A stretch of 9,528 nt of DNA from Bacillota bacterium (GCA_023422095.1 JAEZSD010000056.1:1-9528); one strand, 5' to 3'. Positions 1-6,757 are shown, counted from the first letter of the stretch. Made by a program: numbers and translations. Notes: a model not told the origin generated them from the letters alone.

Positions 1-1154
1 CAATGCAAGGTCATAACTTAATGCAAGCCATCGCACGTGTAAATCGCGTGTTTAGAGAAAAGCAAGGCGGGTTAATTGTTGACTACATTGGTATTGCGGA
101 GAGTTTAAAGAAAGCATTATCACAATATACCGATGATGACCGAGATAAGACTGGTGTTGACACTCAATTAGCCATTGATCTCATGCTCGAAAAAATCGGC
201 GTGATTGAAGATATGCTCCATCATCACGATTATTCCAAATACTTTGGTGATAGTTATAGCATAAAGCTTAAGGCCATCATGGAAACAATCGACTATGTTT
301 TAGGTTTGGGTGAAGAACGCAAGAATGATTATCTCAAAGTAGTGAGCGAGGCATCTAAGGCTTATTCACTCTGTTCAACTACTGATGAAGCCGCAAAGTA
401 CAATATTAAAATTGGTTTTTTTAAAACAGTTAGAGCTGGGATTATTAAACTTTCAATTGATGAGAGTAAAAAGAAAACGATCGATCAACTCGATGCTGAA
501 TTAAATCAACTCATTTCAGAGTCCCTGGAATCCAAAGAAGTCATCGATATCATGGCGGAAATCGGCCTCAATAAACCTGATATCTCAATCCTATCTGAAG
601 AGTTCTTAAATGAATTCAAGAAAATGAAACATAAGAATGTGGCAATCGAGTTATTAAAGCGTTTAATTGAAGGAAAACTAAGAGCGATCGCAAGAAGAAC
701 CATTGTCCAATCACGTCAGTTTTCTGAATTACTTGAAGAAGCACTCCATAAATATCAATCTCGCCTAGTGGATTCCACTGTGGTAATTCAAGAGTTAATA
801 GAATTAGCAAAGTCACTTACCAAAGCAACGGAGGCAGGTAAGGATTCAGGACTTTCTGAAGATGAATATGCTTTCTATGAAGCACTATCTTCAAACATGA
901 CCGCAAAAGAAGTCATGGGTACTGATGTGCTAAAAGAGATTGCTAAAGAGTTAACGAGAAAAATTAAATCGAGCACCACAATCGACTGGAATATTCGTGA
1001 TTCAGTTAGAGCTAAAATAAGGTTTGAAATCAAGATACTACTTAAGAAGTATAAGTATCCACCCGATGATCCAAAAGAACCAAATAACTACGATAAGTCA
1101 GTTCAACTCATCATGGATCAAACAGAACTAGTTTGTGAAAATGAAGCTATATAA
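1..1154 (+). CDS. hsdR: Type I restriction enzyme R subunit (HsdR), C-terminal part, 5'-truncated by window
   Basis: Only the C-terminal part is present; the reading frame is open to the first base, so the Met at base 3 is internal. HsdR is the motor and nuclease subunit of type I restriction-modification complexes; it translocates DNA with a superfamily 2 helicase motor and cuts at a distance. The visible part begins in helicase motif VI: MQAIARVNRVFREK at visible residues 7-20 (Gln8, Arg12 and Arg15 in the motif pattern), followed by GGLIVDYIG, which is typical of HsdR. The remaining 350 or so residues are mostly charged alpha helix and match the expected position of the HsdR C-terminal helical region (T1RH-like_C/DUF3387) that docks on the methyltransferase core. 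It ends in TAA with no sign of frameshift. The nuclease and the other helicase motifs, and hsdM and hsdS, would lie upstream. The HsdR call is secure; the C-terminal domain name is from memory of the family. Confidence 0.93.
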   Translation, partial: MQGHNLMQAIARVNRVFREKQGGLIVDYIGIAESLKKALSQYTDDDRDKTGVDTQLAIDLMLEKIGVIEDMLHHHDYSKYFGDSYSIKLKAIMETIDYVLGLGEERKNDYLKVVSEASKAYSLCSTTDEAAKYNIKIGFFKTVRAGIIKLSIDESKKKTIDQLDAELNQLISESLESKEVIDIMAEIGLNKPDISILSEEFLNEFKKMKHKNVAIELLKRLIEGKLRAIARRTIVQSRQFSELLEEALHKYQSRLVDSTVVIQELIELAKSLTKATEAGKDSGLSEDEYAFYEALSSNMTAKEVMGTDVLKEIAKELTRKIKSSTTIDWNIRDSVRAKIRFEIKILLKKYKYPPDDPKEPNNYDKSVQLIMDQTELVCENEAI

Positions 1155-1156
1155 AC

Positions 1157-1185
1157 ATTGATTTATAATCAATAAATTATACAAT
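1157..1185. promoter_or_regulatory. 7-bp dyad with possible weak promoter upstream of the 106-residue gene
   Basis: ATTGATT-TAT-AATCAAT (1157-1173) is a perfect 7-bp inverted repeat with a 3-base centre, directly after the hsdR stop. It overlaps a poor promoter candidate, TTGATT (1159-1164) and TACAAT (1180-1185), with a 15-base spacer that is shorter than optimal. No U-tract follows, so it is not a convincing terminator. In DNA this AT-rich the dyad could be chance. Confidence 0.25.
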
Positions 1186-1213
1186 AATGCCAATGAACAC
1201 AAAATGAAAGAAA

Positions 1214-1534
1214 ATGGTATTAATTCAAATTATTCCGAGCGTTCAACTCCACAAAAGCAAATCTGTCACCGATGTATATTATTGCATTTCGATAAATGTG
1301 AAAAATGGTGAATATTATGTTTCCTTTCTAGGCACAATTTCCAAGCAAGAGATACTTGATGGGAAAGTTGGAATCCTTTATAAAAAAGGGACAAAAAGGA
1401 TTCGTGGAAACAACACTTACTTCACTTTTATAGACGATACATATGAAATAGATTTTAAAGATTTTAAAGCTCCTCTCATTTCTGAAAGAATGAAAAAAAT
1501 GAATGGCTTTAAATTAATCGAAATTAAAAAGTAA
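1214..1534 (+). CDS. Hypothetical 106-residue protein between hsdR and the GmrSD-like gene
   Basis: I do not recognise this protein. It is a small, basic, soluble-looking product with alternating hydrophobic and polar stretches (DVYYCISINV around residues 20-29, GEYYVSFLGTI around 32-42, TYFTFID around 68-74), suggesting mainly beta strand, and a Lys-rich end (LIEIKK). There is no signal peptide or membrane segment. The first possible ATG is at 1214, because an in-frame TGA lies at 1205-1207. Only a weak GAAAG sits upstream, unusually close (3 bases), so the start is uncertain and a later GTG (1299) cannot be excluded. It ends 13 bases before the start of the 815-residue GmrSD-like gene, whose ribosome site follows directly, so the two are probably co-transcribed. 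It could be an accessory protein of the restriction gene or the remnant of a longer gene. Confidence 0.6.
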   Translation: MVLIQIIPSVQLHKSKSVTDVYYCISINVKNGEYYVSFLGTISKQEILDGKVGILYKKGTKRIRGNNTYFTFIDDTYEIDFKDFKAPLISERMKKMNGFKLIEIKK

Positions 1535-1547
1535 AAAGGAGATTACT

Positions 1548-3995
1548 ATGAACGAACTAGTTTCCTTATCAGATTTATTTGTTAAAAAAATTTTTAGAAT
1601 TCCTGACTATCAGAGGGGTTATGCATGGGGTGAATCTCAATTGGATGACTTTTGGGACGATCTCATTAATTTAGGCGATGATCGAAATCACTATACAGGC
1701 ATGCTTTCTTTAAAAGAACTTAAGAAAGATGATATTAAAAATTGGTCAGAAGAGAAGTGGATTATAGATGACAAAAGCTACAAGCCATATCACGTAGTTG
1801 ATGGTCAACAAAGGCTAACAACTTTTATTATTTTTGTTAGTGCTATTCTTCGCTTAGCGGAAAAACACGGAATTGAGTACCTTAATGGCGATGATTTAGC
1901 CACAATCAAGGAAAGATATGTAGTTGAGTCTAAAAAGCCTTTAAACATTCAAAAAGCATATAAATTTGGCTATGAAACCGATAATCCATCATTTGATTAT
2001 CTTCGTCATGTAGTTTTAGACGAAGAAGCATCAGGCAATATTGAAGAAACTTTTTATACCTTAAATCTTGAACGAGCAAAGAAGTATTTCGACGAACATC
2101 TTGAAAATCTTTATAAAGAAAAAGGTGAAGAAGAAATACAATCTGTTTTTAAGAAACTCGTGAATAAGCTTCAATTCAATATCCATAACATTGATGATGA
2201 TTTTGATGTGTTTGTTGCTTTTGAAACAATGAATAATCGTGGTAAGAAACTATCCAATCTCGAGATTCTTAAAAATAGATTAATCTATTTAACAACCATT
2301 TATAACAATAAAATCCTTTCTGCGGATGACAAAGAAAAAATGAGGAAAGACATCAATGATGCCTGGAAAGAAGTCTACTTTGAATTAGGCAGAAATAAGA
2401 ATAGACCACTTAACGATGATGAATATTTGAGAAACCATTGGTCTCTCTTCTATAAATATTCTCGTACAAGTGGTGATGACTATATAAAAGATCTTCTTGG
2501 AGTCCGCTTTGTTGCTAAAGCAGTATACGGATTAAAGAGAAGTTACACACAAATTATTGAAAGTGAAAACGCAGAAGGCGATTTAGTTGAAGAAGAAAAT
2601 CCTTTAGAGACAACAGACTTGCTAGATCCTACAGAAATTAGAGACTACGTGGCTTCGCTTAAGTCTTTGGCTAAGTTCTGGTATTACTCATTTAATCCTG
2701 AACAAAATCCAGAATTAAATCCCGATGAGATTGAGTGGATTAGAAAACTTAATCGTATTGGCATTAACTACTACAGAACATTAGTGGTGGCATCGATGGC
2801 CGCTAAAGGAGTAAGCGCTCCTCAAAGAATCGCTCTTTATAAAGTAATTGAGAAATCAATCTTTGTATTCTTCCGTATGGCAAAATGGCAAGCAAGCTAT
2901 CAAAGTACAGTTGCCTACAATTTTGCTCGAGAGTTATATAAGAGCGAAAAGAGCATTGATGAAATTACATCAACTCTCGAAGAAACATTCCAAAGACAAA
3001 AAGAATCAGCTGTCGAAACCTTCGTCACAAAAGTGGATGCATTGTTTAAAAACAATGACGGTTTTTATAGTTGGTCTGATTTGAGATATTTCTTGTTTGA
3101 ATATGAAAGAAGCTTATTCGAAAAAACATTCGTTTCAAAACTAACCGATTGGAATGCATTTACTAAGAACGAGAAAGACAAGATCTCGATTGAGCATATC
3201 TTCCCTCAAACACCTACAAAGTGGTATTGGAGAAATCAGTTTAGAGATTACATTGATCCTTTTGAACAGCATTGTCTTGCCAACTCTTTAGGCAACTTAC
3301 TTGCATTGTCTCAAGCTGTTAACTCTGCTTTGCACAATGATGAATATCAAGCCAAGAAAATGGGTAACAACAAACGTAAGAGAGGGTATGCTAATGGTTC
3401 CAACTCTGAAACAGAAGTTGCTAACAAATATAACGATTGGAATCCAGCCGCCATTTTAGAAAGAGGTAAGCATCTTATTTCATTTATGGAAGATAGATGG
3501 GATTTCAAATTTAAAGATGAATCAATTCTTAAGGTACTTGGTCTTGAATTTATGGCTGAGCCAAGAGAACCATCTCCTGAGCTTGAAAAACCTGTCGTTA
3601 TTGTTGGTAGAGACGAAGTTGATGAAAACGATGAAGATGCCATCAAAGTCACAGATTATTTAGAAGGTAGATCAAATCAAATCATGGTCGACCTTTATAA
3701 TGCTTTCTATGAAGCTCTTTGCGAAAAGATTGAAGGACTTCACGAACATGCAACAAGTCCGTACTTAGCAATAGTGGATGAAACTTTAAATAGAAACATT
3801 GCTGAAGTTAGAATCCAAAAGACTCAAATTAGATTCAACATTCTTAAACCTTTGAAAGAAGAGCTCCGAATCGGCGAAGAGAATGGTGATAACTATAATT
3901 GGTCCCTTTCTTATAGAGTGTTCTTAAAATCTCAAGAAGAAATACCAACGATTGTGGAGTGTGTTTTAGACTCATATAACCAGATGTTAGGCTAG
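1548..3995 (+). CDS. GmrSD-type restriction protein (DUF262 + DUF1524 HNH + C-terminal DUF5655-like domain)
   Basis: This 815-residue single-chain protein has the order of GmrSD-family enzymes. The DUF262 (GmrS, ParB-like NTPase) part shows IPDYQRGYAW at residues 18-27 and DGQQR at 85-89, then FETMNNRG at 225-232 followed by LSNLEILKNRL. The DUF1524 (GmrD) HNH nuclease part shows IEHIF with His550, a second His at 575, NSLGNL at 579-584 and a downstream conserved Asn/Ser/Lys run (NSALHNDEYQAKK). Residues from about 703 to 815 (LYNAFYEAL ... VRIQKTQIRFNIL ... SYN) look like DUF5655, a domain often joined to DUF262 proteins. Characterised GmrSD enzymes are type IV, NTP-dependent nucleases that cut modified phage DNA; the target here is unknown. 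All the nuclease landmarks are present, so it should be active. A strong AAGGAG lies 7 bases before ATG. It sits next to hsdR and begins a group with the repeat-LRR gene. Domain calls are strong; the substrate is inference. Confidence 0.92.
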   Translation: MNELVSLSDLFVKKIFRIPDYQRGYAWGESQLDDFWDDLINLGDDRNHYTGMLSLKELKKDDIKNWSEEKWIIDDKSYKPYHVVDGQQRLTTFIIFVSAILRLAEKHGIEYLNGDDLATIKERYVVESKKPLNIQKAYKFGYETDNPSFDYLRHVVLDEEASGNIEETFYTLNLERAKKYFDEHLENLYKEKGEEEIQSVFKKLVNKLQFNIHNIDDDFDVFVAFETMNNRGKKLSNLEILKNRLIYLTTIYNNKILSADDKEKMRKDINDAWKEVYFELGRNKNRPLNDDEYLRNHWSLFYKYSRTSGDDYIKDLLGVRFVAKAVYGLKRSYTQIIESENAEGDLVEEENPLETTDLLDPTEIRDYVASLKSLAKFWYYSFNPEQNPELNPDEIEWIRKLNRIGINYYRTLVVASMAAKGVSAPQRIALYKVIEKSIFVFFRMAKWQASYQSTVAYNFARELYKSEKSIDEITSTLEETFQRQKESAVETFVTKVDALFKNNDGFYSWSDLRYFLFEYERSLFEKTFVSKLTDWNAFTKNEKDKISIEHIFPQTPTKWYWRNQFRDYIDPFEQHCLANSLGNLLALSQAVNSALHNDEYQAKKMGNNKRKRGYANGSNSETEVANKYNDWNPAAILERGKHLISFMEDRWDFKFKDESILKVLGLEFMAEPREPSPELEKPVVIVGRDEVDENDEDAIKVTDYLEGRSNQIMVDLYNAFYEALCEKIEGLHEHATSPYLAIVDETLNRNIAEVRIQKTQIRFNILKPLKEELRIGEENGDNYNWSLSYRVFLKSQEEIPTIVECVLDSYNQMLG

Positions 3996-3996
3996 A

Positions 3997-4055
3997 GAAA
4001 TAATACAAGTTATTTCGCTTAGAAGAATAAAACCAACGGATAATACATAGTATTA
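3997..4055. promoter_or_regulatory. Post-stop intergenic element, copy A (two dyads), upstream of the repeat-LRR gene
   Basis: Right after the TAG stop, GAAATAA (3997-4003) pairs perfectly with TTATTTC (4010-4016). Farther on, TAATAC-ATA-GTATTA (4041-4055) is a perfect 6-bp dyad with a 3-base centre, directly before the AAGGAAGGAG ribosome site of the 4072 gene. A related element follows another stop codon at 7301-7349: the first 30 bases agree at 23 of 30 positions without gaps, and its dyad is TAATAC-AAT-GTATTA. The position suggests an operator or an RNA hairpin controlling translation; the function is inference. Confidence 0.45.
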
Positions 4056-4071
4056 AGGAAGGAGATACCTT

Positions 4072-5049
4072 ATGGCTGGTAGATATGGCATACCGGGGTA
4101 CTTCGAAAATGTCGAAGTCTCAGGAAATAGAATTAAAGAACCAGGTTTTCTTGGTAAGACTTTATATGTCGTAGACGGTACCAGAATTAGAGAACCGGGG
4201 TTTGGCGGCAAGACCATTCTTGTTATTGAAAAAGGTCGTGTTAAAGAACCTGGATTTTTAGGCAAAACTCTTTTCTATATTGATAAGCATGGTGCGATCA
4301 AAGAGACAGGCTTATTTGGAAGAACTGTTGGAGCATTTCCTTTGTTTCCAGGAATGGGTCCATCAGGAAGTGAAGAAATAGTTCATCAAGAAGAACCTTC
4401 TCAACCTTCCTACGAAGAAGAATCAAGAGCACCAAGAGATACTGGGCCAAGCTTAGAAGAATATGCAAAGCAGATGGAACTTGAACTTGGCTATGTTGCT
4501 GACATGACCAATGTTAGAAGTGGTGCAAAGACGATTTCTGTACCGGCGAAATTCAAGAAACTAACAGCGATTGCTCCAGCCGTGGCTGTGGAAACAGTTA
4601 AGATCCATTCAGGCGTCCTTGCCATTAATCCCCAAAGCATTCATGCAAGTAAGGAATTTATTGTTGAAGAAGACAATCCAGTTTTCTCATCAGAAAACGG
4701 AATACTTTATGACAAAAACAAAACGATGATTGTTAGAGTTCCTTCTGACATGGAGACGGATACATTCGCATTTAAAGATAGTGTTGTTACCATAGGTAAT
4801 AATGCCTTTGCAGGAGTTAAAGGAACATCTTTAACTATTCCTGATAAGATTACAAAAATTGGTGGTAGAGCGTTTGAAGGATGTTTTAAAATCAAAACCA
4901 TGTTCATTCCAAAATCTGTAACGGAAATTGGAGAGATGGCGTTCTATTGTGATTCTAAGTTAATTATCTCTACTGATTGGGAAGCAAAACCAGAAGGATG
5001 GAAATTTGATTCCTCCCATGTTAAAGAGATCAAATTCGGAGCCAACTAA
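4072..5049 (+). CDS. Repeat-containing protein with C-terminal BspA-type (LRR_5) leucine-rich repeats
   Basis: I do not recognise this 325-residue protein as a whole, but its layout is clear. Residues 18-89 hold four tandem copies of an 18-19-residue unit of the form (R/K)EPGF.GKTL..(D/E).G, beginning at about residues 18, 36, 55 and 74 (the last is degenerate, KETGLFGRTVG); residues 6-17 may be a fifth, worn copy. Each unit looks like a short beta hairpin. An acidic, Pro/Ser-rich linker (about 95-130) follows. Residues about 195-300 show BspA/LRR_5 hallmarks: EEDNPVFSSENGILYDKNKT, TIGNNAFAG, SLTIPDKITKIGGRAFEGC and IPKSVTEIGEMAFYC. Many LRR_5 proteins are surface-exposed, but here there is no signal peptide, membrane segment or anchor, so an intracellular binding or scaffold role is more likely. 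Strong AAGGAAGGAG precedes the ATG. The next gene starts 3 bases after its stop, implying translational coupling. Function is unknown. Confidence 0.85.
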   Translation: MAGRYGIPGYFENVEVSGNRIKEPGFLGKTLYVVDGTRIREPGFGGKTILVIEKGRVKEPGFLGKTLFYIDKHGAIKETGLFGRTVGAFPLFPGMGPSGSEEIVHQEEPSQPSYEEESRAPRDTGPSLEEYAKQMELELGYVADMTNVRSGAKTISVPAKFKKLTAIAPAVAVETVKIHSGVLAINPQSIHASKEFIVEEDNPVFSSENGILYDKNKTMIVRVPSDMETDTFAFKDSVVTIGNNAFAGVKGTSLTIPDKITKIGGRAFEGCFKIKTMFIPKSVTEIGEMAFYCDSKLIISTDWEAKPEGWKFDSSHVKEIKFGAN

Positions 5050-5052
5050 GAT

Positions 5053-5445
5053 ATGGAAAGTTTAGAAGAATTCATAGCGAAACATCGCACCACAAAAGAA
5101 AAGACTTCTTCGTTCGTTGAATATTTATATTCACTTATGAATAAGTATGGCTTTGATAACCCTTCTGACCTTTATAACAAAGCTAATATTTCTAGACAGC
5201 TTTGGTCCTCAATTATCTCTGAAAAATCAAACCCATCATTAAATATCTGTTTGAAGATTGCATTTGCTTTAAAAGCTACTAATCATGAGTGCAGATATCT
5301 TCTTAAGAAAGCCGGATATACACTGGCTTCATCAAACAAATTTGCATTGATTATTAGGTACGCGATTGAAAATAAGATATACGACATCGATGATGTTAAT
5401 GACCTACTAGAAAAGAACGGTTACGCTGATTCGCTAATTATATAA
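5053..5445 (+). CDS. Small XRE-like helix-turn-helix protein
   Basis: This 130-residue protein has a helix-turn-helix core at about residues 34-90: a DLYNKANISRQLWSSIIS stretch (the two HTH helices), then NPSLNICLKIAFALKAT and LLKKAGYTL. Residues 95-121 (SNKFALIIRYAIENKIYDIDDVNDLLE) match a tail I know from HTH domains attached to macro-domain and other defence-associated proteins, where it reads roughly SKFDLIIEYFIEN.IYDI.EINE. It is probably cytoplasmic. The start is 3 bases after the previous stop, with GGAG (5038-5042) as a modest ribosome site, so it is likely coupled to the repeat-LRR gene. It ends with tandem TAATAA stops and a hairpin terminator. It may regulate its own operon, but this HTH type also serves as a protein-interaction module, so the regulator role is inference. 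Confidence 0.82.
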   Translation: MESLEEFIAKHRTTKEKTSSFVEYLYSLMNKYGFDNPSDLYNKANISRQLWSSIISEKSNPSLNICLKIAFALKATNHECRYLLKKAGYTLASSNKFALIIRYAIENKIYDIDDVNDLLEKNGYADSLII

Positions 5446-5456
5446 TAATTAAAGAT

Positions 5457-5494
5457 GGTCAAATCAATTGTCAAATATGGTTTGACCTTTTTTA
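5457..5494 (+). terminator. Rho-independent terminator after the HTH gene
   Basis: GGTCAAA (5457-5463) pairs perfectly with TTTGACC (5481-5487), and a run of six to seven T follows. The loop is long (17 bases) and itself contains a second GTCAAAT, which could offer an alternative pairing. It lies 11 bases after the stop of the HTH gene and closes the 4072-5445 group. Confidence 0.75.
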
Positions 5495-5531
5495 TTGTCT
5501 TTCTTTCTATAATTTAGGTGCAAAAGGGAGG
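5482..5531 (+). promoter_or_regulatory. Likely promoter and ribosome site of the alarmone hydrolase gene
   Basis: A perfect -10 box TATAAT is at 5508-5513. The only good -35 (TTGACC, 5482-5487, inside the terminator arm) is 20 bases away, longer than the usual 16-18, so the -35 is unclear. A strong AAGGGAGG ribosome site at 5524-5531 lies 8 bases before the ATG at 5540. The leader would be only about 20 bases. Confidence 0.5.
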
Positions 5532-5539
5532 AAAGACAC

Positions 5540-6193
5540 ATGAACGAAAACTTAAAGAAGATCCATGAATACCTGATGGAAAGAGGAGTGGAGAAAAAGC
5601 AATTATTGGAGTCTGATACGAGTTCTGTCTATCTCGCGATGGAGATAATGGAATATGCTCACAGAAATCAAAAAAGAGAAAATGGTGAGGATTACGCAAA
5701 CCATCCAGCCAGATGTTTAGAGACTTATCGAGAATTAGTTGGTATCAAGCCTCACGATTTTTTCTGTATGGATAAGGATCTCATGTACAAACACAACGTT
5801 CCATATGATGGAGTCCAGGAAGTCTGTCCACTTCATGATGTAGTGGAAGACACCGAATTCACCATTGATGATGTTAGAGAGATCTATGTCGACTGTGGGT
5901 TTGAGAGATACTTTGATATTAATATCAAGGATGCCTTAGAAAGAATCACTCATGATAAATCAGTTGATTATGGGGAATACATCAAAGTGGTTCTTAAGAA
6001 TCCGATATCTGCATTAGTTAAGATGATCGACATGCAAGATAATCTTAGAATCCTAGATTTAATCAAATACGATGAGGAAAGATACCACAGAGCCCAAGGC
6101 TACTTGTTCTGGACCTTCATTATCAATGACGGTTATCACTTTGTTGAAAACATTGAGAAATATAGAAAAGCATTCAAGGAGGAAAATGAATAA
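5540..6193 (+). CDS. Small alarmone hydrolase-like HD-domain protein (RelA/SpoT hydrolase family)
   Basis: This 217-residue protein is a stand-alone HD domain of the type that removes the 3' pyrophosphate from (p)ppGpp. The key motifs are all there: YAHRNQKRENGEDYANHP (residues 39-56; His41, His55), CPLHDVVEDTEFT (96-108; metal-binding His99-Asp100, and Glu103-Asp104 at the catalytic pair position), ITHDKSVDYGEYI (136-148) and VKMIDMQDNLR (160-170; Asp164 and Asn168). In the last motif the common His of DRLHN is Asp167. No synthetase or TGS/ACT domain is present, so length fits the small alarmone hydrolase class. Such proteins can also act as antitoxins to toxic small synthetases or on other nucleotides. 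It overlaps the next gene by one base (TAATG), so the two are co-translated. The family call is strong; the in vivo substrate is inference. Confidence 0.88.
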   Translation: MNENLKKIHEYLMERGVEKKQLLESDTSSVYLAMEIMEYAHRNQKRENGEDYANHPARCLETYRELVGIKPHDFFCMDKDLMYKHNVPYDGVQEVCPLHDVVEDTEFTIDDVREIYVDCGFERYFDINIKDALERITHDKSVDYGEYIKVVLKNPISALVKMIDMQDNLRILDLIKYDEERYHRAQGYLFWTFIINDGYHFVENIEKYRKAFKEENE

Positions 6194-6489
6194 TGAAATT
6201 CTTACTATTAGGAGATAAGTACAAAAGACTATTTGTTGAAGATGATAAACAATTATTCTCTCTTCGCTACGATACCAATTCGGGGAAATGGGTTGATGGT
6301 GGAATGACTCTTTGGGATAATCGAGTCGGCTTTGATGAATCAGAACCAGAAGGATCACCTTATCGATATGGCAATGGCTCATGTATGGAAGACATTGTTG
6401 AAATCACAAAGGAAGAAGCCGAAGAGTTTATCTCAAAACCAATTGATGCCGAAGAACTTGAAAAACTATTAAAAAGCAAAGAAAATTAA
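6193..6489 (+). CDS. Hypothetical 98-residue protein coupled to the alarmone hydrolase
   Basis: I do not recognise this protein. It is small, acidic and soluble-looking. The first 45 residues look like beta strands (KFLLLGD, RLFVEDDKQLFSLRYD, GKWVDGGMTLWDN), and the C-terminal third is helical and acidic (EITKEEAEEFISKPIDAEELEKLLKSKEN). There is no signal peptide or membrane segment and only one Cys (residue 64). Its ATG overlaps the stop of the hydrolase gene (TAATG), and AGGAGG at 6177-6182 inside that gene provides a ribosome site, so one mRNA and translational coupling are very likely. A two-gene unit of an enzyme and a small acidic partner suggests a binding or regulatory role, but nothing in the sequence fixes it. 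Confidence 0.8.
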   Translation: MKFLLLGDKYKRLFVEDDKQLFSLRYDTNSGKWVDGGMTLWDNRVGFDESEPEGSPYRYGNGSCMEDIVEITKEEAEEFISKPIDAEELEKLLKSKEN

Positions 6490-6500
6490 TCATAGATTAA
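6486..6500. repeat. TTAATC-ATA-GATTAA dyad at the end of the 98-residue gene
   Basis: A perfect 6-bp inverted repeat with a 3-base centre overlaps the TAA stop (6487-6489). Nearly the same dyad, TTAATC-ATTA-GATTAAG, occurs at 7482-7497. The function is unknown and chance is possible in AT-rich DNA. Confidence 0.35.
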
Positions 6501-6520
6501 GGGAGTGAATCTCTTTTTCT
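6494..6520 (+). terminator. Weak hairpin terminator candidate after the 98-residue gene
   Basis: AAGGGAG (6499-6505) can pair with CTCTTTT (6511-6517) around a 5-base loop, with two G-T wobbles, followed by T-rich sequence. An alternative stem AGATT/AATCT (6494-6498, 6508-6512) overlaps it. Both are weak, so some read-through into the next gene is likely. Confidence 0.35.
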
Positions 6521-6521
6521 T

Positions 6522-6550
6522 TTGCACTAGTACAAAAGTGTATTTATTAT
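6522..6550 (+). promoter_or_regulatory. Possible promoter inside the ACTAGT repeat cluster
   Basis: TTGCAC (6522-6527) and TATTAT (6545-6550) are 17 bases apart. The -35 is poor (first three bases only) and the -10 has five of six consensus bases. If real, repeat copy 1 covers the -35 side and copy 2 begins at the end of the -10, which is a good layout for repression. Transcripts would carry a leader of about 200 bases before the 6758 gene. Confidence 0.35.
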
Positions 6551-6599
6551 GCACTAGTACAAAAGTGCCGAATTATTGAGTTGCAAATACAAAATTGCC
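6523..6599. repeat. Two exact 18-bp copies plus a degenerate third copy (operator-like or iteron-like)
   Basis: TGCACTAGTACAAAAGTG occurs exactly at 6523-6540 and 6550-6567, 27 bases start to start. A worn third copy, TGCAAATACAAAATTGCC, lies at 6582-6599. The unit has two symmetries. TTTTG-C-ACTAGT-A-CAAAA in copy 1 is a near-perfect palindrome centred on ACTAGT with one mismatched pair, and copy 2 also has GCACT...AGTGC arms. This looks like binding sites for a dimeric regulator. The units are too few and too short for CRISPR. Confidence 0.7.
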
Positions 6600-6757
6600 T
6601 TGATAGTTTGTAATTAAGAGTGCAATGAATCAAAGAGAAAATACATTATAAAGTTATAAGTTTATTCAACATAAAATCTCGAAAAATATAAGTTTATAAA
6701 GTCTATTAATCTCTATCGTTATCATCTAAACTATTAGGAACTAAAGGAGAAAAGCAA
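6600..6757. other. AT-rich leader before the 137-residue gene
   Basis: No gene or RNA gene is visible here. TATAAGTTTAT occurs twice, at 6655-6665 and 6687-6697 (32 bases apart), a short direct repeat that may be chance in such AT-rich DNA. The stretch ends with a clear AAAGGAGA ribosome site 7 or 8 bases before the ATG at 6758. Confidence 0.4.

Noticed and set aside
1204..1311. 35-codon frame starting at the ATG at 1204, with Cys/His residues
   Set aside because: It overlaps the longer 1214-1534 frame, has no ribosome site and ends early, so it is probably a shadow.
2848..3084. 78-codon forward frame inside the GmrSD-like gene
   Set aside because: It lies wholly within a well-supported domain-containing gene in another frame and has no start signal.
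4053..4265. Reverse-strand frame rich in Pro-Gly-Ser repeats
   Set aside because: It is the mirror of the tandem repeats of the 4072 gene and has no independent start signal.
6523..6599. CRISPR array
   Set aside because: There are only two exact units of 18 bp with 9-base spacing and no cas gene, which does not fit an array.
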